Assembly (NCBI GenBank): GCA_036503065.1
Contig: DASXXM010000475.1
Coordinates: forward strand, 1 to 11,867
DNA length: 11,867 bases
DNA from: DATEPR01 sp036503065
GTDB taxonomy: Bacteria > Actinomycetota > Actinomycetes > Mycobacteriales > Pseudonocardiaceae
Direction of reading: 5' to 3'
This document shows positions 6,079 through 11,867 of this stretch, piece after piece. The notes below the pieces were generated by a model that was given only the letters and a program-made list of their open reading frames with translations, made no database searches and was not told where the DNA came from. Position numbers and translations under genes: made by a program. How positions within the stretch are numbered: the first letter of the stretch is position 1; each line of letters starts with the position of its first letter.

Positions 6079-7086
6079 TTACTTGCCAGCCCAGGAACCT
6101 TCGACGACCGGGCTGCGGCCGACCAGGGGTTCCCACCAGGTGCGGTTCTCGGCATACCACCTGATCGTGTCACGCATCCCGCTGTCGAACTCGATCAACG
6201 GCTCCCACCCGAGTTCGCGGCGGATCTTGCTTGAGTCCAGGAGGTAGCGGCGGTCGTGGCCGGGGCGGTCCTCGACCTCCTTCTTCAGGGTCTGCGGCAG
6301 GTTCAGCTCGTCCAGGACCAGGTCGGCGATCTCCTCGACGCTGGCCTCGACGCCGGTGCCCACGTGGTACGTCTCGCCGACGATCCCTCGATCGAGAATG
6401 GCCTCGATGGCGCGGACATGGTCGGACGCGTGGATCCACTCGCGGCGGTTGTGCTTGGAGCGGTAGACCGGCAGCGGCGTGTCGTCCAGCGCGTGCGTCG
6501 TGAACAGGGGCAGCACCTTCTCCGGGAACTGGTGCGAGCCGTAGTTGTTGGCGCAGTTGGTGATGGTGATCGGCAGGTGGTACGTCTCGTGGTACGCGCG
6601 CACCGCGTGGTCGGCGCCTGCCTTGCTGGCGTTGTACGGGGTCCGCGGCGCGTACGGGGTCTCCTCGGTGAACGCCGTCGTCGCGTCGAGCGGCAGGTCG
6701 CCGTAGACCTCGCACGTGGACACGTGGTGGAACCGGGCGACGCCGACCTGGCGGGCGGCCTCGCACAGCACCTGGGTGCCCAGCACGTTGGTGCGGAAGA
6801 ACCGGCCGGGGTCCAGCACGGCGAGGCTGTTGTGCGACTCGGCGGCGAAGTTCACGATGACATCGACACCGTGCGTACGCAGGGTGTCCTCCATCGTGGG
6901 CTGGTCGCCGATGTCCGCGTGCACGAACGTGATCTCGTCACGGACCTCGGCCAGGTTGGTCTCGGTGCCGGCGTACGTGAGCGCGTCCAGCGCGACCACG
7001 GTGTCGTCCGGATGCTCCGCCACCCAGTACCGGACAAAGTGCGAACCGATGAATCCGGCGGCCCCGGTCACCATGAGCGTCGTCAT
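6079..7086 (-). CDS. rmlB: dTDP-glucose 4,6-dehydratase-like SDR enzyme with a variant active site
   Basis: A 335-residue extended short-chain dehydrogenase. RmlB converts dTDP-glucose to dTDP-4-keto-6-deoxyglucose, the entry point to rhamnose and other deoxysugars. Seen: NAD-binding TGAAGFIGS (7-15), DALTYAG (34-40), NFAAESHNS (79-87), YNASK (151-155, catalytic Tyr and Lys), NCANNYGSHQFPEK (177-190), NRREWIHASDH (213-223) and RPGHDRRYLLD (274-284). Two differences from textbook RmlB: the catalytic triad reads VSTCEVYGD (122-130), with Cys125 where Asp is expected, and AAESHVDRS is AAESHNSLA. The enzyme therefore belongs to a divergent subfamily, and its nucleotide sugar is not certain. The ATG at 7086 fits the Rossmann start and sits 7 bases after TAGCGT. 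No rmlA, rmlC or rmlD lies nearby. Confidence 0.85.
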   Translation of the reverse strand: MTTLMVTGAAGFIGSHFVRYWVAEHPDDTVVALDALTYAGTETNLAEVRDEITFVHADIGDQPTMEDTLRTHGVDVIVNFAAESHNSLAVLDPGRFFRTNVLGTQVLCEAARQVGVARFHHVSTCEVYGDLPLDATTAFTEETPYAPRTPYNASKAGADHAVRAYHETYHLPITITNCANNYGSHQFPEKVLPLFTTHALDDTPLPVYRSKHNRREWIHASDHVRAIEAILDRGIVGETYHVGTGVEASVEEIADLVLDELNLPQTLKKEVEDRPGHDRRYLLDSSKIRRELGWEPLIEFDSGMRDTIRWYAENRTWWEPLVGRSPVVEGSWAGK

Positions 7087-7099
7087 GCGCGCGACGCTA
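7087..7099 (-). promoter_or_regulatory. Leaderless-type promoter candidate for rmlB
   Basis: On the minus strand TAGCGT (7094-7099) fits TANNNT and lies 7 bases before the rmlB ATG, the same spacing as at the methyltransferase gene. No Shine-Dalgarno sequence is seen. A half-matching -35 (CTGAGC) would overlap the CDF stop codon. If real, rmlB and the genes after it form a unit separate from manA. Confidence 0.4.
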
Positions 7100-7119
7100 C
7101 CGGGCCGCACCGGCCGGGC

Positions 7120-8034
7120 TCAGGCGGGATCCCGGTCCAGATCCGGTTCCAGGTAGATCAGTTCGGCCTGCGGCACCTTGGCCCGCACCCGGGCCTCCGC
7201 GGCGTCGATGGTCCTGGCCACCTCGCGCAGCGTGATGTCGGGCACCAGGGCGATCTTGGCTGCGACCAGCAACTCGTCCGGGCCCAGGTACTGGGTACGG
7301 ATGTGGATCACGCGTTCGACCCGGCCGCCCACCAGTTCCCCGGTGATGGTCGCGAGCAGGTCCGGGTCGGCGCCCTCGCCGATCAGCAGCGACTTCATCT
7401 CCACGATCAGGGTCAACGCGATCACGCCGAGCAGCGCGCCGATGGCCAGCGTGCCGACGCCGTCCCAGACCGGGTCGCCGGTCAGCTGCGACAGTCCGAC
7501 ACCGCACAGCGCGAACACCAGGCCGATCAGCGCGCCGCTGTCCTCGGCAAGAACCAGCGGCAGCTCCGGGATCTTGGCGTCCCGAATGAACCGCCACCAG
7601 CTCTCGTCGAGCTCCTTGTGCTCGCGTGACTCGCGGACCGCGGTGCGGAAACTGAAGCCCTCCATGACCATCGCGAGCAACAGGATCACGACGGCGACCA
7701 GCGGCGCCGCCAGCGGCTGGGGGTCCAGGACCTTGTGCACGCCTTCGTAGACCGCGAACACCGCGCCGAGCGTGAACAGCAGCAGCGCCACCACGAAGCC
7801 GTACAGGTACCGCTCCCGGCCGAACCCGAACGGGTGCGCCTTCGTCGCGCTTCGGGTCGACGTGCGCCTGCCGAGCAGCAGCAGGGCCTGGTTGACGGTG
7901 TCGGCGAGCGAGTGCACCGACTCGGCCAGCATCGACGACGACCCGGTGACCAGGAAGCCGGCGAACTTGGCCACCGCGATCCCGGCGTTCGCGGCGAGGG
8001 CGGCGACCACCGCCCTGGCGCCGCCGTCCGCCAT
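7120..8034 (-). CDS. CDF-family divalent cation exporter (ZnT9-like subgroup)
   Basis: A 304-residue cytoplasmic-membrane antiporter that exports divalent metals, probably Zn2+, in exchange for protons. About six hydrophobic segments lie at 8-30, 36-54, 77-97, 109-127, 160-182 and 190-212, followed by a cytoplasmic dimer domain ending in LIYLEPDLD (292-300). The metal site in TM2 is SVHSLADTVNQ (39-49; His41, Asp45). In TM5 the usual HxxxD is replaced by EDSGALIG (164-171), a pattern I associate with SLC30A9-like members. HPFGFGRERYLYGF (67-80) is also typical. The ATG at 8034 is three bases after the manA stop, so translation is probably coupled. Its place beside manA, which needs Zn2+, is suggestive but not proof of a shared role. 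Confidence 0.92.
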   Translation of the reverse strand: MADGGARAVVAALAANAGIAVAKFAGFLVTGSSSMLAESVHSLADTVNQALLLLGRRTSTRSATKAHPFGFGRERYLYGFVVALLLFTLGAVFAVYEGVHKVLDPQPLAAPLVAVVILLLAMVMEGFSFRTAVRESREHKELDESWWRFIRDAKIPELPLVLAEDSGALIGLVFALCGVGLSQLTGDPVWDGVGTLAIGALLGVIALTLIVEMKSLLIGEGADPDLLATITGELVGGRVERVIHIRTQYLGPDELLVAAKIALVPDITLREVARTIDAAEARVRAKVPQAELIYLEPDLDRDPA

Positions 8035-8037
8035 CGC

Positions 8038-9279
8038 CTACACCGCGCCCGCGGTCGCCCGGAAGAGCTGCGCCCGACCGGGGCCGACCGGGCGGGCGAG
8101 CACCGGACCGGCCACGCAGTCGGCCGCGGGCAGCCACGCCGAGTCGCCCCGGCGCAGGCCGAGCGTGTCGCCGGCCGGGCAGCTCAGGGTGACCGCGCCG
8201 TCGGTGCAGAGCAGCACCTGCGGGCCGGCGTGCCGCAGCGGCACGGCCGCGGTGCCGTCGGTCCTGGCCTGCCACTCCAGCCGGGTGAGCTCGAACTCCG
8301 GCGTGTCCGTGCGGTAGGCCAGCACGTGCGGCGCGGTCCGTTCGCCGCGCAGCACCGGCCGGTCGCCGTGCCGGAAGTCCACCACCCGCAGCAGTTCCGG
8401 CACGTCGACGTGTTTGGGGGTGAGGCCGCCGCGCAGGATGTTGTCCGAGTTGGCCATGATCTCCACGGCCGTGCCGCGCAGGTAGGCGTGCATGTTGCCG
8501 GTCGGCAGGTACACCGCCTCGCCGGGACCGAGCACGAGACGGTTGAGCAGCAGCGCGGCCAGCACGCCGGGGTCGCCCGGGTAGCGCTCACCCAGCTCCA
8601 GGACGGTCCGGCAGGCCAGGTCGAAGTCGCCGTGTTCCTTCACGTGCAGGACGCACGCGTCGAGTACCTGGGGCAGCAGTTCGGCCAGCATCGGCGACGG
8701 CAGGGTGATCCACGTCGTGAACAGCGCTCGCAGGCCGGCCGCGTCCGGTTGGGCGGCGAGCAGATCCGTGTAGCGCTTCAGGTCCGGCGCGTCCAGGCAG
8801 CTGAGCAGGTCGAGGGTGCGGCCCGCGTCCCGGAAGCCGGCCAGCACATGGAACTCGGTCAGCGCGCAGACGAGTTCCGGCTTGGCGGTCGGATCGGGGT
8901 AGTTGCGGTTGGGCGCCAGCCGGGGTATTCCGGCGGCCTCCTCGAGGTCGAACCCGGACCGCGCCTGGGTCAGCGACGGGTGCACCTGCATGCTCATCGG
9001 CTCGTCGGCCGCGAGGACCTTCAGCAGGAACGGCAACCGGTTGGCCCACCGCGTCGCGTAGCGCGCGCCGAGCTGGCCGACCGGGTCGGTCTCGATGAGT
9101 TGCCGCAGCGAGCGTTCGACGCCGTCGGCGTCCACCACGCAGGACGGGTCGTCCGGGTGCGCGCCGAGCCACAGCTCGGCCTCCGGATGCGGGGTCGGGA
9201 CCGGCCGGCCCTGCAACTCGGCGATGACCGTGCGCGACCCCCACGCGTACGGCCGCACCTTGTTCCGCAGCAAGCGCAC
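8038..9279 (-). CDS. manA: Mannose-6-phosphate isomerase, class I
   Basis: A 413-residue cytoplasmic zinc enzyme that interconverts fructose-6-phosphate and mannose-6-phosphate, the first step toward GDP-mannose. The zinc ligands are recognisable: Gln98 and His100 in MSMQVHP (95-101), Glu135 in KPELVCAL (133-140) and His264 in PTGNMHAYLRG (259-269). The catalytic Arg283 lies in NSDNILRGGLTPKHVDV (277-293). The C-terminal beta-barrel is present and length is normal. The GTG at 9279 has AGGAG (9286-9290) six bases upstream. The gene sits between the SIS-fold gene and the CDF gene, an arrangement I recall from other actinomycetes. Function is secure. Confidence 0.96.
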   Translation of the reverse strand: MRLLRNKVRPYAWGSRTVIAELQGRPVPTPHPEAELWLGAHPDDPSCVVDADGVERSLRQLIETDPVGQLGARYATRWANRLPFLLKVLAADEPMSMQVHPSLTQARSGFDLEEAAGIPRLAPNRNYPDPTAKPELVCALTEFHVLAGFRDAGRTLDLLSCLDAPDLKRYTDLLAAQPDAAGLRALFTTWITLPSPMLAELLPQVLDACVLHVKEHGDFDLACRTVLELGERYPGDPGVLAALLLNRLVLGPGEAVYLPTGNMHAYLRGTAVEIMANSDNILRGGLTPKHVDVPELLRVVDFRHGDRPVLRGERTAPHVLAYRTDTPEFELTRLEWQARTDGTAAVPLRHAGPQVLLCTDGAVTLSCPAGDTLGLRRGDSAWLPAADCVAGPVLARPVGPGRAQLFRATAGAV

Positions 9280-9285
9280 CCGAAA

Positions 9286-9290
9286 CTCCT
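9286..9290 (-). promoter_or_regulatory. Ribosome-binding site of manA
   Basis: AGGAG on the minus strand lies six bases before the GTG at 9279. It confirms that start. Confidence 0.75.
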
Positions 9291-9306
9291 ACCTCTCCCG
9301 ACGATC

Positions 9307-9330
9307 ACGACCGACAGCTGACGACCGACA
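9307..9330. repeat. Short direct repeat ahead of manA
   Basis: ACGACCGACA occurs at 9307-9316 and again at 9321-9330, a 14-base period, within the 54-base gap between the SIS-fold gene and manA. No promoter is evident. It may be a regulatory site or chance. Confidence 0.4.
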
Positions 9331-9333
9331 ACG

Positions 9334-10455
9334 CTAGACGGGCAGTGTGTTACCCCAACTATCCCGCCCGGGTGGCGCGTACCGGCCGGGCCCGCCCAGC
9401 GCCCCGGTGGCCAACCCCAGGTAGATCGCCGTCATCTCGAACCGCAGCGCCAGCACGGCCGCCTCGACGGCCGGGCCGCCCGCGGTCTCCTCCGCGGGGG
9501 CGAGCAGGTCGGCGCCGGTGAGCAGGTCGGTCGCGGCCAGCCGCACCTGGTGGGATGGCGCGTCGGTCAGGATGGACAACAGCAGCACGCGCAGCAGGCC
9601 TGCGGGCACGTCGTGCGGATCGGTGAAGATGTCGTCGCCGGAGGACGCCGACACGGCGGCGCGGCGCAGCACGGTCCGCCCGACGAACTGGGCGTACTCG
9701 GCCGAGCCCGCGACCACCCCGGCAAAGCCGGCCAGCACGTCGACGGCGTGGCCGGCGACGGCGGTGGCCACCCGGTCCAGCCCGCACAGCAGCGGGGTGC
9801 GGTCGGCGAGACGCAGCGCCAGCGACTTGGCCGGGTTCACGAACGACTCGTAGTTCGCGTTGTCCTTCTCGGCTTCGCGGTCCAGTTCGTCGGCGAGCAC
9901 GTCGAGGTCGGTGCGGACCAGGCCGAGAATGTTCAGCAGGGCCAGCCCGGCGGCCAGCGCCCGCGGGAAGGAGAACCCGGCCGGCACGGGCAGCCTCGGC
10001 GGCAGCAGCGCGGCGGTGCCGGCGGCAGCGGCGGCGACCGGGCCGTCCTGTGGCGCGGTCAGCAGCACGTGGGCGCCGAACCGGCCGGCGCGGTGCACCG
10101 ACTCGGCCAGCGGCACGTCGCCGGGGTCGTCGGTATGCGCGAGGACCACGTCCAACGGGCCGACCCAGCCGGGCACCTGCTCGGCCAGCACCAGCGGCAC
10201 CGGACAGGCCGGGCCGAGCAGCGCGGCCAGCAGCCCGTTCGCGGCCGGCGCGACACCGGGCCGGTTGACCAGCACCAGGGCCCTCGGCCGGGCGCCGGAC
10301 AGGTCACGCAGGTTGGCGGCGGCCACGGCCTCCGCGGTGGCCCGCACCTGTGCGCCTGCCGACGCGGCGGCCCGCAGGCAGCCGCCCGACTCGGCGTCCG
10401 CGGTGGCCAGGCGGGCCGGATCGTCCAGCAGGCTGTCGTCCAGCACGACGCTCAC
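9334..10455 (-). CDS. SIS-fold phosphosugar isomerase-like protein (TobH/Rv3256c type)
   Basis: A 373-residue Ala/Leu-rich protein related to bifunctional phosphoglucose/phosphomannose isomerases. In these actinobacterial neighbourhoods it is often annotated 'TobH' or 'SIS domain protein' (M. tuberculosis Rv3256c). A first sugar-isomerase-like half (about 25-135) is followed by a linker with FSFPRALAAGLALL (161-174), an acidic helix DELDREAEKDN (189-199) and the family mark NPAKSLALRLADRTPLL (207-223). The second half lacks the RWKxQxNENxK and HNE motifs that carry the catalytic Glu and His of true bifunctional enzymes, so activity is doubtful. The GTG at 10455 overlaps the upstream stop as GTGA, coupling the two genes. 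A longer frame to 10560 would lie inside the Trm112-like gene and was rejected. Confidence 0.82.
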   Translation of the reverse strand: MSVVLDDSLLDDPARLATADAESGGCLRAAASAGAQVRATAEAVAAANLRDLSGARPRALVLVNRPGVAPAANGLLAALLGPACPVPLVLAEQVPGWVGPLDVVLAHTDDPGDVPLAESVHRAGRFGAHVLLTAPQDGPVAAAAAGTAALLPPRLPVPAGFSFPRALAAGLALLNILGLVRTDLDVLADELDREAEKDNANYESFVNPAKSLALRLADRTPLLCGLDRVATAVAGHAVDVLAGFAGVVAGSAEYAQFVGRTVLRRAAVSASSGDDIFTDPHDVPAGLLRVLLLSILTDAPSHQVRLAATDLLTGADLLAPAEETAGGPAVEAAVLALRFEMTAIYLGLATGALGGPGRYAPPGRDSWGNTLPV

Positions 10456-10670
10456 CCGTCCGTCTGCTCGCCGTCGGCCGGCTCCGGCGTCACGGCCTCG
10501 TCCAGCAGCAGCACCGGGATGCCGTCCCGGACCGGGAACGACCGGCCGCACGACGTGCACGTCAGAAAGTCCGCGGCCGGGTCGGCCGGGGTGCCGGCGC
10601 GCAGTGGCGCGTGGTCGGGCGACGGGCAGGCCAGGATCTCCAGCAACTGCGGGTCGAGCTCGACGGCCAC
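10452..10670 (-). CDS. Trm112-family small zinc-ribbon-like protein
   Basis: A 72-residue protein of the Trm112 (formerly DUF343) family. The core reads LLEILACPSPDHAPLR (9-24), FLTCTSCGRSFPVRDGIP (35-52), then VLLLDEA (53-59). In eukaryotes Trm112 activates several methyltransferases; the bacterial role is unsettled. The usual four-cysteine site is incomplete: Cys15, Cys38 and Cys41 are present, but the partner of Cys15 is absent, with Ser17, Asp19 and His20 there instead. The GTG at 10670 has a perfect AGGAGG (10677-10682) six bases upstream. It overlaps the SIS-fold gene by four bases and lies 76 bases after the mutase stop, so it belongs to the mannose block. Confidence 0.9.
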   Translation of the reverse strand: MAVELDPQLLEILACPSPDHAPLRAGTPADPAADFLTCTSCGRSFPVRDGIPVLLLDEAVTPEPADGEQTDG

Positions 10671-10676
10671 GGGTTT

Positions 10677-10682
10677 CCTCCT
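10677..10682 (-). promoter_or_regulatory. Ribosome-binding site of the Trm112-like gene
   Basis: AGGAGG on the minus strand lies six bases before the GTG at 10670. It is the strongest Shine-Dalgarno sequence in the minus-strand gene set. Confidence 0.8.
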
Positions 10683-10692
10683 ACGCCGTTGG

Positions 10693-10720
10693 GTACGTCA
10701 GTACTACGGATGTGACGTGC
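10693..10720. promoter_or_regulatory. Inverted repeat upstream of the Trm112-like gene
   Basis: ACGTCA (10695-10700) and TGACGT (10713-10718) are perfect inverse complements 12 bases apart. The match extends by a G-T and a G-C pair to 10693 and 10720. It lies in the 76-base gap before the Trm112-like gene and just ahead of its ribosome-binding site. It could be an operator or an mRNA hairpin; no promoter boxes are convincing. Confidence 0.4.
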
Positions 10721-10731
10721 TTTCGGGTCTA

Positions 10732-10745
10732 CCACCCCATGGTGG
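10732..10745 (-). terminator. Small hairpin after the mutase gene
   Basis: CCACC (10732-10736) and GGTGG (10741-10745) form a 5-base stem with a 4-base loop just past the mutase stop codon (10747-10749). No T-run follows. At best it attenuates readthrough into the Trm112-like gene. Confidence 0.25.
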
Positions 10746-10746
10746 C

Positions 10747-11867
10747 CTATGCCCGCACGATGGCCAGTACGTCGTCCCGGAGCGCGGCGACCGCGGCGGC
10801 GTCCGCCGCCTCCACGTTGAGCCGCAGCAGCGGTTCGGTGTTGGACGCCCGCAGGTTGAACCAGGAGCCGTCCGGGAGCGTCACGGTCAGGCCGTCCAGC
10901 TCGTCGATCTCGGTGCCGGCCCGGTTGGCGAACTCGGTCCGGACCGCGGCCGCGCGGGCCTGCTGGTCGTCGACCTCGGAGTTGATCTCGCCGGACGCGG
11001 CGTAGCGGCTGTAGCCGGCGGTCAGCTCGGACAGCGACATGGGCTGCTCGCCGAGTGCGGCCAGGACGTGCAGCGCGGCCAGCATGCCGGTGTCGGCACG
11101 CCAGAAATCCCGGAAGTAGTAGTGCGCGGAGTGCTCGCCGCCGAAGATCGCGCCGGTCTCGGCCATCTTCTGCTTGATGAACGAGTGCCCGACCCTGGTG
11201 CGCACCGCCTTGCCGCCGTGTTCCGCCACGATCTCGGGCACGGCGTGCGACGTGATCAGGTTGTAGATCACCGTACCGCCGGGGTGTTTGCCCAGCTCCC
11301 GGACGGCGACCAGGGCCGTGACCGCGCTCGGGCTGACCGGCTCGCCGCGCTCGTCGATCACGAAGCAGCGGTCCGCGTCGCCGTCGAACGCCAGGCCGAT
11401 GTCGGCACCGACCTCACGGACCTTCGCCTGCAGGTCGACGAGATTGGCCGGGTCCAGCGGATTGGCCTCGTGGTTGGGGAACGTGCCGTCCAGTTCGAAG
11501 TACAGCGGCACGACGTCCAGCGGCAGCCCGGCCAGCACGCGGGGCACGGTGTGACCGCCCATGCCGTTGCCGGCGTCCACCACGACCTTCAGCGGGCGGC
11601 TGCCGGTCAGGTCGACGAGGCCGCGCAGGTAGTCGGCATAGTCGCCGAGCAGGTCCCGTGCCGACACGGTGCCCGGCGCGGCGTCGGACGTCGGCACGCC
11701 CTGTTCCACCTCGGCGCGGATCCGGTCCAGCCCGCTGTCCTGGCCGACCGGCGAGGCGCCTGGCCGGCAGAGCTTGATCCCGTTGTAGCGGGCCGGGTTG
11801 TGGCTCGCGGTGAACATGGCGCCGGGCAGGTCGAGGTGGCCGGACGCGAAGTAGAGCATGTCGGTGC
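10747..11867 (-). CDS. manB: Phosphomannomutase/phosphoglucomutase, 5' end outside window
   Basis: Alpha-D-phosphohexomutase that interconverts mannose-6-P and mannose-1-P (or the glucose equivalents), feeding GDP-mannose synthesis in the cytoplasm. About 373 residues are visible. Roughly 80 N-terminal residues lie beyond the right edge, so the start cannot be given. Numbering from the internal Met at 11859: phosphoserine loop FTASHNPARYNG (16-27, Ser19), Mg2+ loop FDGDADRCF (158-166), sugar-specificity loop GGEHSAHYYF (240-249) and phosphate-binding RASNTEPLLRL (337-347). All four functional loops are intact, so the enzyme should be active. The motifs do not separate mannose from glucose preference; the adjacent manA favours mannose. 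It is the first gene of the mannose block seen here. Equivalent to pmmA of mycobacteria. Confidence 0.95.
   Translation of the reverse strand, partial: TDMLYFASGHLDLPGAMFTASHNPARYNGIKLCRPGASPVGQDSGLDRIRAEVEQGVPTSDAAPGTVSARDLLGDYADYLRGLVDLTGSRPLKVVVDAGNGMGGHTVPRVLAGLPLDVVPLYFELDGTFPNHEANPLDPANLVDLQAKVREVGADIGLAFDGDADRCFVIDERGEPVSPSAVTALVAVRELGKHPGGTVIYNLITSHAVPEIVAEHGGKAVRTRVGHSFIKQKMAETGAIFGGEHSAHYYFRDFWRADTGMLAALHVLAALGEQPMSLSELTAGYSRYAASGEINSEVDDQQARAAAVRTEFANRAGTEIDELDGLTVTLPDGSWFNLRASNTEPLLRLNVEAADAAAVAALRDDVLAIVRA

Noticed and set aside
7735..9321. A 528-codon plus-strand open frame opposite manA and the CDF gene
   Set aside because: It is the antisense shadow of two securely identified genes, rich in His/Arg/Gln/Gly, with no domain.
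9860..11005. A 381-codon plus-strand open frame spanning parts of three minus-strand genes
   Set aside because: It crosses the SIS-fold, Trm112-like and mutase genes antisense and is Ser/Ala/Pro/Arg-rich with no family resemblance.
1..11867. A dedicated deoxysugar, rhamnose or antibiotic gene cluster around rmlB
   Set aside because: No rmlA, rmlC, rmlD, glycosyltransferase, ketosynthase or NRPS gene is present; a single dehydratase does not make a cluster.
1..11867. A new defence system or mobile element
   Set aside because: Apart from vapBC there is no nuclease, helicase, integrase, transposase, phage gene, CRISPR repeat or tRNA attachment site in the window.

Overview
The window is about 70% GC by eye. 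It uses strongly G/C-ending codons, GTG starts and leaderless-looking promoters, and its protein families point to an actinomycete. The best guess is a Pseudonocardiales-like relative of Amycolatopsis, Saccharothrix or Kibdelosporangium, but the species cannot be fixed from the sequence alone. I see no rRNA, tRNA, CRISPR array, insertion sequence or phage gene. No gap between genes is longer than about 120 bases.

Layout, right to left along the minus strand. The first block handles mannose and hexose phosphates: a phosphomannomutase/phosphoglucomutase cut by the right edge (10747-11867), a 72-residue Trm112-like protein (10452-10670), a SIS-fold isomerase-like protein of the TobH/Rv3256c type (9334-10455), class I mannose-6-phosphate isomerase manA (8038-9279) and a CDF metal-ion exporter (7120-8034). 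Next come a divergent dTDP-glucose 4,6-dehydratase (6079-7086), a vapBC toxin-antitoxin pair (5408-6012) and a GlmL/MutL-type reactivase of B12 mutases (4093-5397). All nine genes run the same way with short gaps or 4-base overlaps. Several are probably co-transcribed, and internal promoter candidates lie before rmlB and vapB.

Two plus-strand genes follow to the left: an ICMT-family membrane methyltransferase (3522-4088), convergent with glmL, and a large multi-pass membrane protein carrying a split alpha/beta-hydrolase-like domain (1077-3443). The latter diverges from ahcY, S-adenosylhomocysteine hydrolase, which is cut by the left edge (1-959).

How the genes fit together. ManA and the mutase interconvert fructose-6-P, mannose-6-P and mannose-1-P, feeding GDP-mannose for mannosylated lipids and glycans. 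The SIS protein and Trm112-like protein are their usual neighbours. From memory, Streptomyces and Mycobacterium keep the order mutase - SIS protein - manA - (CDF) - ahcY. Here the roughly 6 kb between the CDF gene and ahcY instead holds rmlB, vapBC, glmL, the methyltransferase and the hydrolase-like membrane protein, so this looks like a variable slot in an otherwise conserved neighbourhood.

The oddest signals are all in or next to that slot. The membrane protein has HGQG where a serine nucleophile (HSQG) would be expected. The dehydratase has Cys in place of the catalytic Asp of the Thr-Asp-Glu motif. A perfect 8+8 inverted repeat overlaps the presumed vapBC promoter. The glmL gene has no mutase beside it. 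I do not see a clear-cut new defence or biosynthetic system.
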